From: JACVRW01 sp963837445
GTDB taxonomy: Bacteria; Actinomycetota; Thermoleophilia; Solirubrobacterales; Thermoleophilaceae
Length of the DNA stretch: 64,000 nucleotides
Assembly: GCA_963837445.1 (NCBI GenBank)
Contig: CAWINK010000022.1
Location: 62,001 to 126,000 of the forward strand
Direction: 5' to 3'
Part shown: piece by piece, positions 1 through 8,256 of the stretch
Layout of the letters: every line of letters starts with the position of its first letter
How positions within the stretch are numbered: position 1 is the stretch's first letter
The notes under the pieces: model-generated
Seen by the model: the letters and a program-made list of their open reading frames with translations, nothing else
Told to the model about the DNA's origin: nothing
Databases searched by the model: none
Translations under genes and position numbers: made by a program

Positions 1-440
1 GCGTAGCCGATCCTCGCCTGCGTGACCTCCGGCCCGGCGGCGCGCGCCCGCTCGTCGCATGCGCGCAGGAGGTCAGCCTTGCGGACGGCCTCGACGTCGT
101 CGGGGCGGGTGGCCACGGGGTGCTGCGTCGCCGGCTGGGCGGCGCGGAGCGCCGCGGGGTGGCGGGCGTCGCCGCGCACGGCCTCGGAGACCGACCCCGC
201 CACGCGCAGCAGGTCCTCCTCGGCCAGGCCGTCAACGTAGCCGTAGTAGGTCGAATCGCCCTGCACGACCCGCACGCAGGCGCCCCGCTCGCGGCCGCCC
301 TGGGGACGCTCGACGCGCCCGTCGTCGAGCGAGAGCGCGAAACCGCGCCGGGCCTCGGCGTAGAGCTCGGCGATGTCGCCACCGCGCGCGAGCGCGCGAT
401 CGAGGACGCCGGCGGCCAGTTCGGGCTCGACCAGCGTCAA
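1..440 (-). CDS. TldD/PmbA-family metalloprotease, N-terminal part
   Basis: This partial gene runs off the left edge, leaving about 146 N-terminal residues. The opening resembles TldD: an early ALARGGDIAELYAE segment, then a Gly-Arg-Glu-Arg-Gly stretch and VQGDSTYYGYVDGL. These match the N-terminal fold of TldD/PmbA proteases, which mature or degrade peptides (for example microcin B17 in E. coli). The catalytic HExxxH region would lie outside the window and cannot be checked. The likely start is a TTG overlapping the stop of the upstream 72-residue gene, which suggests translational coupling in a three-gene operon. Family assignment is by recalled sequence similarity. The substrate is unknown. 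Confidence 0.75.
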   Translation of the reverse strand, partial: MTLVEPELAAGVLDRALARGGDIAELYAEARRGFALSLDDGRVERPQGGRERGACVRVVQGDSTYYGYVDGLAEEDLLRVAGSVSEAVRGDARHPAALRAAQPATQHPVATRPDDVEAVRKADLLRACDERARAAGPEVTQARIGY

Positions 441-655
441 CTCTCGCGTTCCTCGACGCGCGCGACCATCTGCTCGGCGAGTTCCATGATGCGCGCGTGT
501 CCGCGGGCCTCCGGCTGCACGAGCCGTGCGTAGCCGGCCGGGTCGTACACGAGCACCCGCGGCTCGCGCTCGCGCTGCATGCGCCTGACCGTCGCCGCGA
601 CCCCCTCCGCGAGCCCGGCCGCACGCGAGATCGGTCCCTTGCGCTTCTCCTTCAC
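437..655 (-). CDS. small charged hypothetical protein in tldD operon
   Basis: This 72-residue protein has a Lys/Arg-rich N-terminus (MKEKRKGP) and a Glu-rich end. There is no signal peptide, membrane segment or recognised motif. It overlaps the roadblock gene upstream by four bases (ATGA) and the TldD-like gene downstream by three, so the three genes are almost certainly co-transcribed. The tight packing and clean codon bias support a real gene. I do not recognise its function. A regulator or adaptor of the neighbouring protease is only a contextual guess. Confidence 0.6.
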   Translation of the reverse strand: MKEKRKGPISRAAGLAEGVAATVRRMQREREPRVLVYDPAGYARLVQPEARGHARIMELAEQMVARVEERES

Positions 656-1110
656 TCGCCCAGCTCCGGCATCGGCAGCTCCTCCGCGGCGAACTCCTCG
701 TTCGCTGGACGGGCGACCCTCTCTTCCGCGGACTGCGAGCGCCGGATCGGCGGACCGCCCTCGAGCTCGCCAAGCACCGCCCTCAGGTCGTAGAGCAAGA
801 GCGACGAGAGCGCCCCTCGCTTGGCCACCGCCGCGAGCGTCCAGCGTGGGGTTCGCGAGGCGAACACCACTCCGCCCGGCACCTGGACCTCCACCTGCTC
901 GGGCGGCTCGGCGTCCCAGTCGCGCGTGGCGCGGTCCACCTCCTCGAAGAGCTGGCGAGCGAGCTCGCTGAGCGCACGTGCGTGCTCGCTACCGTCGCCG
1001 CCCGCGCCGACGAGCGACCCCGCGGCATCGAGCAGAACCGCGGCGCGCACGTCGGTCGACAGCTCGCAGAGACTGTCCGCGGCTCGCTCCGGAGTGAGCG
1101 TGTCGGCCAT
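652..1110 (-). CDS. roadblock/LC7-like domain protein
   Basis: This 152-residue soluble protein has the alternating helix/strand pattern of roadblock/LC7 domains: a VRAAVLLDAAGSLVG strand pair, a long helix (ALSELARQLFEEV), then GGVVFASR and WTLAAVAKRGALSSLLLYDLR. Such proteins are small dimeric scaffolds, often partnered with GTPases, and no GTPase is adjacent here. An acidic tail of about 30 residues follows the domain. The ATG start at 1110 is supported by TATTCT followed by seven bases and then the ATG, suggesting a leaderless mRNA. It heads an operon with the 72-residue protein and the TldD homologue. The assignment rests on fold pattern rather than a signature residue. Confidence 0.6.
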   Translation of the reverse strand: MADTLTPERAADSLCELSTDVRAAVLLDAAGSLVGAGGDGSEHARALSELARQLFEEVDRATRDWDAEPPEQVEVQVPGGVVFASRTPRWTLAAVAKRGALSSLLLYDLRAVLGELEGGPPIRRSQSAEERVARPANEEFAAEELPMPELGE

Positions 1111-1117
1111 CGTCGTC

Positions 1118-1123
1118 AGAATA
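1118..1123 (-). promoter_or_regulatory. -10 box for a leaderless transcript of the roadblock gene
   Basis: On the minus strand TATTCT is followed by exactly seven bases and the ATG at 1110. There is no space for a ribosome binding site. The same geometry recurs at many genes in this window. Confidence 0.5.
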
Positions 1124-1128
1124 GACAC

Positions 1129-1269
1129 GTGCCTCTTGCGCGAATCTCCTGGCTGGCCACGGTCGGCATCTGCCTGATCGCCGCCCTGCTGCTGCTGCTG
1201 AACGGCTACTACGGCTATGCGGGCGTGCTGCTGGCCGTCGGCGCCGCCGCGGCCGTGAACCTGATCTAG
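1129..1269 (+). CDS. 46-residue small membrane protein
   Basis: A short GTG-initiated frame encodes two hydrophobic stretches (ISWLATVGICLIAALLLLL and YAGVLLAVGAAAAVNL) separated by a GYYGYAG turn, typical of a two-pass membrane miniprotein. It is transcribed divergently from the roadblock gene, and its stop overlaps that of the convergent CDF transporter. No Shine-Dalgarno sequence is visible. The start was chosen because upstream in-frame sequence is antisense to the roadblock gene and has no protein-like character. Function unknown. Confidence 0.55.
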   Translation: MPLARISWLATVGICLIAALLLLLNGYYGYAGVLLAVGAAAAVNLI

Positions 1270-2684
1270 GGAGCCTCGGCCCCCAGGGGCTCGGTGTGCA
1301 CGATCACGTCGGCCAGCCCGGGGCAGCGCTCGCGCACGGCCTCCTCGATCGCGCCCGCGTGCTGGTGGGCGGAGGGCAGCGGCTGGTCGCCCGGCAGGCT
1401 CACCGTCACCAGCGCCACGCGGCCCTGCTCGCCGTCGCGGAAGCTCACCGCCAGCGGCGATGACCCGGTGAAGCGCCGCACCGCCGACTCGATGGCCTCG
1501 CGCTCCACGGCGGTCTCGTCGGTGTCCGGGGAGCGCGCCCAGTCGGTGCGCGCGAGCGGCTCGATGTGAGTGTGCACGTAGCTCACCTCGGGCACCTCCT
1601 CGCACACCCGCTGCTCCAGCCGCTCGACCGCGTCGTGCGCCTGCTCGAGCGACAGGTCGCGCGGCAGCTTCACGTGCAGCGACAGCTCGTAGCCGTCGGG
1701 AAGGCGCATCACGCGCACGTTGTGAACCTCGCGCACCTCCGGGATCGCGCTCGCGGCCGCCGTGGCGCGCTCGCGCACGTTGCCCTCGGCATCCGAGGGC
1801 TCCACATGCACGACCACGTCGGCGCCGCCGAGGGCGCGCTCCACCCGCTCCTCGATGTCGTCGGCGATGGCGTGGGCCTGGCTCACGCCGGTGTCGAGCG
1901 GCACGCCCACCACGATGTCGACAAAGTGGCGGCCGGCCGCGTGGCGCACGCGTACCCGCCGCACCTCAACCGTTTCGTCGAGCTCGGCCAGGGCCTCCTG
2001 GATGCGCTCGTCGGCGTCCGGTCCACTGCGGTCCATGAGCACGTCCACCGACTGCTTGGCGAGCCGCAGCGCCGCCATAACCACCAGCACCGCCACGAAG
2101 AGCGCGGCCACGGAGTCCGCCCAGCGCTCGCCGGCCGACACGAACACGAGGCCGACGAGCACGGCGAACGAGCCGGCGAGATCGGACGCGAAGTGCAGCG
2201 CGTTGGCCGCCAGGGCCGGCGAGTGGTAGCGCCGCGACGCCCGGTAGCTGATGCTTGCCCGCGAGGCGTCCACGGCGATCACGACGGCGAGGACGGCGAA
2301 CGCCCACCAGGTCACGTCGATCTCGTGGCCGCCGCCGTCGATCAGCCGCTCCAGCGAGGCGACTCCGATGAACAGCGACACCAGCATCAGGAACGCGCTC
2401 TCCCCGAGCGCGGCGAGCTGCTCGGCCTTGCCGTGGCCGAACTGGTGGTCTCGATCGGGCGGGCGCACCGCCACCTGCACCGCGAACAGCGTGAGCAGCG
2501 CCGCCACCAGGTCCGTGCCGGAGTGGGCCGCCTCGGCCACGAACGCGAGCGACCCGGTCACGAGCCCGGTGACGAGCTTCACCGCGACCAGGAAGATCGC
2601 GGCGCCGACGCTCACCAAGGCCGTGCGGCGGCGCGCGTGGGCGTCGGCCAGCTCGTCGGCCTCTCTCTCCGCGACCACGCTCAC
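1266..2684 (-). CDS. cation diffusion facilitator (CDF) transporter with extended C-terminus
   Basis: This 472-residue protein has a six-helix membrane domain (about residues 25-225) and a long cytoplasmic tail. Two HxxxD metal-site motifs are visible: HSGTD in helix 2 and HFASD in helix 5, the usual Zn/Fe/Mn-binding arrangement of CDF exporters working by proton antiport. The tail is unusual. It contains three successive ferredoxin-like CDF C-terminal units, each ending in a V(H)xH(V/I/T)EPx-type strand, where the family normally has one. That explains a length about 170 residues above the usual 300. The start overlaps the stop of rdgB (ATGA), placing it last in the murI-rph-rdgB operon. The metal is not determinable from sequence alone. 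Confidence 0.88.
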   Translation of the reverse strand: MSVVAEREADELADAHARRRTALVSVGAAIFLVAVKLVTGLVTGSLAFVAEAAHSGTDLVAALLTLFAVQVAVRPPDRDHQFGHGKAEQLAALGESAFLMLVSLFIGVASLERLIDGGGHEIDVTWWAFAVLAVVIAVDASRASISYRASRRYHSPALAANALHFASDLAGSFAVLVGLVFVSAGERWADSVAALFVAVLVVMAALRLAKQSVDVLMDRSGPDADERIQEALAELDETVEVRRVRVRHAAGRHFVDIVVGVPLDTGVSQAHAIADDIEERVERALGGADVVVHVEPSDAEGNVRERATAAASAIPEVREVHNVRVMRLPDGYELSLHVKLPRDLSLEQAHDAVERLEQRVCEEVPEVSYVHTHIEPLARTDWARSPDTDETAVEREAIESAVRRFTGSSPLAVSFRDGEQGRVALVTVSLPGDQPLPSAHQHAGAIEEAVRERCPGLADVIVHTEPLGAEAP

Positions 2685-3340
2685 CGGGTCCCTCCCCGGC
2701 CGCGGCGCTCGCCCAGGCCACCGAGGAGCGAGCGCAGCGGGCCGGCCGGCCGCTCGGCCTCCTCCGCGTTGACCAGTCGCAGCACCAGCGCGCGCGCAGC
2801 GCGACCGCGATGGCTGATCGCGTCCTTCTCCAGAGGAGTCAGCTCGGCCATGGTCCGCTCGTCGCCGGGGTAGTCGTCAGGCACGAAGGCGGGGTCGTAG
2901 CCGAAGCCGCCATCCCCGCGGGGTTCGAGCGCAAGCTGCCCCTCGCAGCGCCCGTGCACGATCTCCTCGCGACCGCCCGGCTCCACGTATGCCAGCGCAC
3001 ACACGTATGCGACTCTGCGATCGCCGTCCGCCGGGACCTCGCTGAGCAGCTTCGCCAAGTTCTCCTCATCGCTGGCGCCCTCTCCCGCGTAGCGGGCGGA
3101 CCATACCCCCGGCGCGCCGCGAAGCGCGGCCGCCTCGATGCCGGAGTCGTCCGCCACCGCGGCGCGTCCCGTGGAGGCCGCCGCCGCGCGCGCCTTGGCG
3201 AGCGCGTTGTCCGCGAACGTGGTTCCGGTTTCCGGCGGCAGCGTCAAGTCGTCCGGAAGCGGATCGAGCTCGTACGGGCGCATGAGCTCCGAGAGCTCGC
3301 GCAGCTTGTGGTCGTTGCGGGTGGCGAGGACGAGCCGCAC
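2681..3340 (-). CDS. rdgB: XTP/dITP pyrophosphatase (RdgB/HAM1 family)
   Basis: This 219-residue enzyme hydrolyses non-canonical purine triphosphates (XTP, dITP) to monophosphates, keeping them out of DNA and RNA. It opens with the signature LATRNDHKLREL and carries the conserved DDSGIEA segment and the GFGYDPAF motif. The family is usually about 200 residues. A short Arg/Gly-rich tail (GGLGERRGRGG) is an add-on of this lineage. It lies three bases downstream of rph and overlaps the CDF gene, a common actinobacterial murI-rph-rdgB arrangement. Confidence 0.92.
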   Translation of the reverse strand: MRLVLATRNDHKLRELSELMRPYELDPLPDDLTLPPETGTTFADNALAKARAAAASTGRAAVADDSGIEAAALRGAPGVWSARYAGEGASDEENLAKLLSEVPADGDRRVAYVCALAYVEPGGREEIVHGRCEGQLALEPRGDGGFGYDPAFVPDDYPGDERTMAELTPLEKDAISHRGRAARALVLRLVNAEEAERPAGPLRSLLGGLGERRGRGGTR

Positions 3341-3343
3341 GGC

Positions 3344-4081
3344 TCAGCCGGCCGCTGCGGCCGCCACGGCCTGCTCCTGAGCGGCGCGCAGCTCGGTGAT
3401 CCCGTCGGCCGCCAGGGCGAGCAGGTCGTCGAGCGAGGCGCGCGAGAGCGGCGTGCGCTCCGCGGTGGCCTGCACCTCGACGAGGCCACCGTCGCCGGTC
3501 ATCACCACGTTGGCGTCCACCTCGGCGGTGGAGTCCTCGGAGTAGTCGAGGTCGAGCAGCGCGCGGCCGTCCACCATCCCCGCGGACACCGCGGCCACCG
3601 ACTGGGTGAGCGGCATCGCGGCGAGCTTGCCCTCCGCCATCACGCGGCGCAGCGCCAGCTCGAGCGCCACGTAGCCGCCCGTGATCGCCAGGCAGCGCGT
3701 GCCGCCGTCGGCCTCGAGCACGTCGCAGTCGACCCAGACGGTGCGCTCGCCGAGCGCCTCGAAGTCCACGATCCCGCGCAGCGAGCGGCCGATCAGGCGC
3801 TGGATCTCGACCGTGCGACCGTCGGGACGCCCCCTCGACACGTCGCGCTGCTTGCGCTCTCCTGTCGAGGCCGGGAGCATCGAGTACTCGGCGGTGACCC
3901 AGCCGCGGCCCTTGCCGGCCATCCAGCGCGGGACGGACTCGTCGACGCTCGCCGTGCAGATCACGCGCGTGCCGCCGGCCTCGATCAGCGCCGAGCCCGT
4001 GGCGCTGCGCACGAACCCGGGAGTGATCACGACCTCGCGGAGCTCTGCGGGCGAGCGCCCGTCGTTGCGAGGGCCGCTCAT
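3344..4081 (-). CDS. rph: ribonuclease PH
   Basis: This 245-residue phosphorolytic 3'-5' exoribonuclease trims tRNA 3' ends. Recognisable segments include the N-terminal RNDGRSPAELR, a GTRVICTASV strand, the basic GERKQRD and GRTVEIQRLIGRSLR segments, and LEADGGTRCLAITGG. The start ATG at 4081 overlaps the expected stop of murI as ATGA, giving a normal family length. The open frame continues upstream without a stop only because a one-base insertion in murI puts murI in frame with rph. The resulting 524-codon frame should not be read as a real MurI-RNase PH fusion. Confidence 0.93.
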   Translation of the reverse strand: MSGPRNDGRSPAELREVVITPGFVRSATGSALIEAGGTRVICTASVDESVPRWMAGKGRGWVTAEYSMLPASTGERKQRDVSRGRPDGRTVEIQRLIGRSLRGIVDFEALGERTVWVDCDVLEADGGTRCLAITGGYVALELALRRVMAEGKLAAMPLTQSVAAVSAGMVDGRALLDLDYSEDSTAEVDANVVMTGDGGLVEVQATAERTPLSRASLDDLLALAADGITELRAAQEQAVAAAAAG

Positions 4082-4918
4082 GCGGCGCTCTTCTCGGCCA
4101 GCCCCACGTCCACGTGCTCCACGGCATCGATGGGCAGCTGAAGGAATCGAGTCCCGAGCCGGCGGAACCCGTCGGGATCGCCCGGTGGCGAGGAAGCGGT
4201 AACTGCCACGACGATCGGCGTCCTGGGCCACCCCCGCATCGTGCAGCCGGACATCGACCTCGGAGGCGATCGCCTCGCCCGAGCTCACGATCGAGACTCC
4301 GCGGCCGAGCGCGCGCTGGAGCACGGGCCGGACCAGCGGATAGTGCGTGCAGCCGAGGATCACGGTGTCGACGCCCGCCTGCCTCAGCGGGCGGCAGAGA
4401 CCCTCGACGCAGCTCACCACGCGCGAATCCACCTCGCCGCCCTCCTGGATCAGGGGCGCGAGCTCGGCGGACGCCACGGCGTGCAGCTCGGCCTCCGGTG
4501 CCGCCTCGGCGAGCGCGCGGGCGTAGGCGCCGCTGGCCACGGTGGCCGGCGTGGCGATCAGGCCCACGCGCCCGTTGACGGTGGCAGCGGCAGCGAGCCG
4601 CGACTCGGGCGTGACCACACCCACCACCGGCAGGCGGCCCTCGAGCTCCTCGCGGAGCGCGGGCAGCGCCGCCGCGGTGGCGGAGTTGCAGGCCACCACG
4701 AGCAGCTTCGCGCCGCGCTCGAGCAGGATGCCCGCGAGCTCGCGAGCGAAGCCGAGCAGCTCATCCGCGCTGCGGTCGCCATACGGGAAGCGGGCCGTGT
4801 CGCCGAGGTAGAGGAAGTCCTCGTGCGGAAGCGACACGAGGCACTCGTGCAGGACGGTGAGCCCGCCGACTCCGGAGTCGAAGACGGCGACGGGAAGCGA
4901 ACGGTCAGGGGCCGCCAT
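4078..4918 (-). CDS. murI: glutamate racemase, C-terminus frameshifted
   Basis: Glutamate racemase supplies D-glutamate for peptidoglycan. The N-terminus (VAVFDSGVGGLTV), the first catalytic cysteine region (VVACNSATA) and the second (ILGCTHYPL) are all present. After SYRFLATG the frame becomes Arg/Pro-rich and runs into rph. Removing one G from the GGG run at 4181-4183 (minus strand) restores GDPDGFRRLGTRFL and a family-like ending that stops exactly at the rph start (ATGA). This is one extra base, most likely a sequencing or assembly indel because the gene is normally essential. A genuine mutation would remove only the last 35 or so residues. The coordinates use the repaired stop. Confidence 0.88.
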
Positions 4919-4980
4919 GGGCGCCTATGGTGGCACGCGCGGCGGGCAGCCCCCGCAGCCGGGGGAAGCTCGTTACGAAA

Positions 4981-4997
4981 CGTCCCAATATGGGACG
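4981..4997. promoter_or_regulatory. inverted repeat upstream of murI operon
   Basis: CGTCCC-AATAT-GGGACG forms a perfect six-base inverted repeat in the gap between the pilin gene and the murI start. It lies about 65 bases upstream of murI on the transcribed (minus) side, so an operator is plausible. A weak terminator of the pilin transcript is the alternative, but no T-tract follows. No cognate regulator is evident nearby. Confidence 0.35.
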
Positions 4998-5072
4998 CAA
5001 CGTGTTGAGCTTCCGCCGGAGCCGCCGATCGCGGGCCGACCGTCGGTGGCGGGCTGCGCCCGAGCGGCGCGC

Positions 5073-5282
5073 TCAGAACTGCACCTTGCGCACCGCCTCC
5101 TTGATCTTGCCGATGATGATGTCGCCGAGCTCCTTGCCCTCGTCGGTCTTGAAGCCCTTCATGGCGGCTACCACGCCTGCCATGACGAGTGCCACGAGCA
5201 GGATCAGCGCGACGTACTCGACGGTGCCCTGCCCCCGGGCGCCGACGAGCTCGGCGTGAATGCGTCCGAACAGGCGATACAT
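5073..5282 (-). CDS. Flp-type pilin with class III signal peptide
   Basis: This 69-residue protein has a short basic leader (MYRLFGRIHAELVGARG), then the prepilin-peptidase-type junction G/QGTVE with the conserved Glu at +5, and a roughly 20-residue hydrophobic helix (YVALILLVALVMAGVVAA). This is the Flp/TadE-like pilin architecture. A clear Shine-Dalgarno (AGGGGAGG) precedes the ATG by eight bases, which fixes the start and argues against longer alternatives. No Tad secretion genes are adjacent, so the assembly machinery must be encoded elsewhere or this is an orphan pilin. It is divergent from asnB. Confidence 0.78.
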   Translation of the reverse strand: MYRLFGRIHAELVGARGQGTVEYVALILLVALVMAGVVAAMKGFKTDEGKELGDIIIGKIKEAVRKVQF

Positions 5283-5383
5283 GTGAGTCCTCCCCTTTAG
5301 TGCTGGCCGTTGGGGCCATGCTGCGGAGGAAAGACAGACCGCTCTAGACGCGACCGTCACAACGCCCTGACATCATCCGCGCC

Positions 5384-7273
5384 GTGTGCGGGATCGGAGC
5401 AATCCTCGATCCGGCCGGCACGTCGGGCCAGCACGCGGCGGAGCGGATGGTCGAGGCGCTGCGCCACCGCGGTCCGGATGGCGAGGCGCTGAGGCGCATC
5501 GGGCCGCTCGCGCTGGCTCACACCCGGCTGGCCATCATCGACGTCGCGGGCGGCGACCAGCCGCTCGATTCCGAGGACGGCCGCGTGACCGCGATCGTGA
5601 ACGGCGAGATCTACAACCACCGCGAGCTGCGCAAGGGCCTCGAGGCACGCGGCCACCGCTGGGCGACGAACTCGGACAGCGAGGTGATCGTGCACGCCTA
5701 CGAGGAGCACGGCCTCGACTGCGTCCGGCAGCTCAACGGCATCTTCGCCTTCGCCCTCTGGGATGAGCGCGAGAAGCGGCTCGTGGCCGCCCGCGACGCC
5801 TTCGGCGTGAAGCCGCTCTACTGGTGGAGCGACGGGCGGCGAGTGGCGCTCGCGTCCGAGATCGGCGCGCTGCTCGCCGCCGGCCTGGTGGAGCCGCGCG
5901 TCGACCGGACCGCGCTCGACCATTACCTCGCCTGCCGCTTCGTGCCCTCGCCGCGAACGCTCTTCGAGGGCGTCAAGAAGCTGCCGCCGGCGTCGCTGCT
6001 CGTGGCAGAGGAGAACGGGAGTCCGCGGGTGACCAGCTGGCGAGAAGCGCCCGGCGCGTCGCTGAGCGGGACGGACGACGACGACCTCGCTGCCGAGCTC
6101 GCCGAGCGCTTCACCGACGCGGTCGAGCGCCAGATGATGTCCGACGTCCCCTACGGCGCCTTCCTCTCGGGCGGTGTGGACAGCGCCGGCGCGGTGGCGG
6201 CCATGAAGCTGCGAGCAGAGGCCCCGCCCACCACCTTCACGATCGGCTTCCCCGGCCACGGCGACGCAGTCGACGAGCGCGGGCTCGCGTCCGAGTCGGC
6301 GCGCATCATCGGCACCCAGCACCACGACACCGCGATGCGCGAGACCGACTTCCTCACGGAGCTCGCGCGCACCATGCCGCGGCTCGAGGAGCCCTGCGGC
6401 ATTCCGAGCGCTCCCGCTCTGCTCCAGCTCTCGCGGTTCGCCGCGGAGCACGTGAAGGTTGTGCTCGCAGGCCAGGGGGCCGACGAGCCCCACGGTGGCT
6501 ACGGGCGCCACCAGGCCGCCGCGCTGCTGCGGCCGCTGCGGCTCGTGCCCACCGCGGCGGCGTCCCCCGCGGCCCGGCTCGCGCGGGCGCTCCCGCGTGC
6601 GGCGAGCGCGCGCCGGCTCGCCCACCTGCTGGGCGGCCGCGGCGACGAGCAGCGACTCCTGCGCCTGGTGGAGATCACGGACGCCGAGGCCCGCACCGCG
6701 CTGGTGGGCCGCGCGGCCGGCCAGCTCGGCGAGGCCGAGCACGAGCGCCTCACCACCGCCCGCGAGATCCTCGGCGACGTGGCCGGCCGCGGCCTGCTCG
6801 AGCAGGCCCTCTACATCGACACGCACATGTTCCTGCCCGACGGGATCCTGCTCTGCAACGACAAGATGTCGATGGCCGCGGGCCTCGAGCTGCGCGTGCC
6901 GTTCCTCGACCTGGAGCTGATGCGCTTCGTCGAGCGTGTGCCCGCCACCCGCAGGGTGCGGCCTGGTCGCCCGAAGCGCCTGCACAAGCGCGCGATGTCG
7001 AGGCTGCTCCCACCCGAGATCGTGAACCGCAAGAAGCACGGCTTCGCCACCCCCTACGACGACTGGCTGCGCGCATCGCTCGGGCGCGAGGTGGTGAGCC
7101 GCTACGCGCCGGGCTCGGCGCTCGCGGACCTGATCGACCCGGCGGCGGCCGCCCGGCTCGTGGACGAGCACCGGCGCGGAAAAGCTGACCACAAGGCCGT
7201 TCTCTACTGCCTGCTCGAGCTGTCCGAGTGGCACGGAGCCTTCGTCGAGGCGCGGGAGCCGCTGCCCGCGTGA
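5384..7273 (+). CDS. asnB: asparagine synthase (glutamine-hydrolysing)
   Basis: This 629-residue two-domain enzyme transfers amide nitrogen from glutamine to aspartate (or to an aspartate-like acceptor) using ATP. The GTG start is followed directly by Cys2, the class II glutaminase nucleophile (MCGIGAIL). The synthetase half carries the PP-loop SGGVDS around residue 261. The length fits the family. Its stop overlaps the start of a glycosyltransferase by GTGA, and two small genes follow in the same tight chain. AsnB homologues beside glycosyltransferases can act in glycan or cell-wall amidation, so free asparagine synthesis is likely but not certain. Confidence 0.92.
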   Translation: MCGIGAILDPAGTSGQHAAERMVEALRHRGPDGEALRRIGPLALAHTRLAIIDVAGGDQPLDSEDGRVTAIVNGEIYNHRELRKGLEARGHRWATNSDSEVIVHAYEEHGLDCVRQLNGIFAFALWDEREKRLVAARDAFGVKPLYWWSDGRRVALASEIGALLAAGLVEPRVDRTALDHYLACRFVPSPRTLFEGVKKLPPASLLVAEENGSPRVTSWREAPGASLSGTDDDDLAAELAERFTDAVERQMMSDVPYGAFLSGGVDSAGAVAAMKLRAEAPPTTFTIGFPGHGDAVDERGLASESARIIGTQHHDTAMRETDFLTELARTMPRLEEPCGIPSAPALLQLSRFAAEHVKVVLAGQGADEPHGGYGRHQAAALLRPLRLVPTAAASPAARLARALPRAASARRLAHLLGGRGDEQRLLRLVEITDAEARTALVGRAAGQLGEAEHERLTTAREILGDVAGRGLLEQALYIDTHMFLPDGILLCNDKMSMAAGLELRVPFLDLELMRFVERVPATRRVRPGRPKRLHKRAMSRLLPPEIVNRKKHGFATPYDDWLRASLGREVVSRYAPGSALADLIDPAAAARLVDEHRRGKADHKAVLYCLLELSEWHGAFVEAREPLPA

Positions 7274-8256
7274 AGCGCCTGCTGTACGTGCACAGCCGCA
7301 AGGCGAGCTTCGTGGCGATCGACCGGGAGATCCTCGCCGAGCGCTACGAGGTCGAGGACCTCTTCCAGCCCGGCCGGGTGCCGAACCCGCTGCGCGTGCT
7401 CCGCGGAGTGCTGCGCGCGGACGTGGTCTTCGGCTGGTTCGCCTCGTGGCACACGTTCTTTCCAATCACGCTTGCGTGGATGCTGCGCAAGCCCTCGGTC
7501 CTCATCATCGGCGGCTTCGACACGGCGAACATGCCCGACATCGGCTACGGCTACCAGCAGGGAGGGCTGCGCCGCCTCGCGAGCCGCTGGATCATGCGCC
7601 GGGCGACGCGGCTCGCCACGCACTCCGAGTACACGCTCCAGGAGATCGAGCGCAACACTCCGATCCCGCCGGCCCGTGTGCGCGTCATCCACCTCGGAGT
7701 GCCCGACCCCTTCGGCGAGGCGCCGCCGGTCAAGGAGCGAGAGGCGCTGACCGTGGGCGCCATCGACCACACCACGCTCGTGCAGAAGGGTCAGCTGCCG
7801 TTCGTGGAGGCCGCGAAGCGGCTGCCCGACGTGCGCTTCACGTTCGCGGGCAAGTGGCTCGACGACTCGGTCGAGCAGCTGCGCGCGCGTGCCGGGGAGA
7901 ACGTGGAGTTCACCGGCTGGCTCTCCGACGACGACCTGCACGCGACCTACCGGCGCGCGGCCGTCTACGTGCAGGCCTCGCGCCACGAGGGCTTCGGCCT
8001 GGCGGTGGCGGAGGCGATGCTCGCGGGCTGCGTGCCCGTGGTGATGAACGTGACCGCGATGCCCGAGGTGGTGGGCGACGCCGGCGTGCTGATCGAGTCG
8101 CAGGAGCCCGAGGAGGTCGCGGACGGCGTGCGGCGCGCGCTCGAGCTGGGACCCGACGCGGCCCGGCGCGCGCGTGAGCGCATCCTCACGGCGTTCCCGA
8201 TGTCCCTCCGTCGTGATCGCATTCTGAAAGTGGTGGAAGATGCCGTCGATGGCTGA
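7270..8256 (+). CDS. GT4-family (GT-B fold) glycosyltransferase
   Basis: This 328-residue protein has two Rossmann-like halves. The C-terminal half shows the retaining-GT pattern: VEFTGWLSDDDL, then ASRHEGFGLAVAEAM with the Glu-x7-Glu donor-binding motif, then GCVPVVMNVTAMPEVVGD. The donor is probably a nucleotide sugar. The acceptor cannot be inferred. The GTG start at 7270 overlaps the asnB stop (GTGA), which makes an operon almost certain. There is no signal peptide or membrane anchor, so it should act at the cytoplasmic face. Confidence 0.88.
   Translation: MKRLLYVHSRKASFVAIDREILAERYEVEDLFQPGRVPNPLRVLRGVLRADVVFGWFASWHTFFPITLAWMLRKPSVLIIGGFDTANMPDIGYGYQQGGLRRLASRWIMRRATRLATHSEYTLQEIERNTPIPPARVRVIHLGVPDPFGEAPPVKEREALTVGAIDHTTLVQKGQLPFVEAAKRLPDVRFTFAGKWLDDSVEQLRARAGENVEFTGWLSDDDLHATYRRAAVYVQASRHEGFGLAVAEAMLAGCVPVVMNVTAMPEVVGDAGVLIESQEPEEVADGVRRALELGPDAARRARERILTAFPMSLRRDRILKVVEDAVDG

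Noticed and set aside
3344..4918. A single 524-codon frame joining MurI and RNase PH
   Set aside because: The junction is nonsense sequence, and removing one G restores both natural gene ends, so a real fusion enzyme is unlikely.
5357..7465. A 702-codon minus-strand frame over asnB
   Set aside because: It is Arg/Gly/His-rich antisense of a clear asparagine synthase, a normal effect of high GC third positions.
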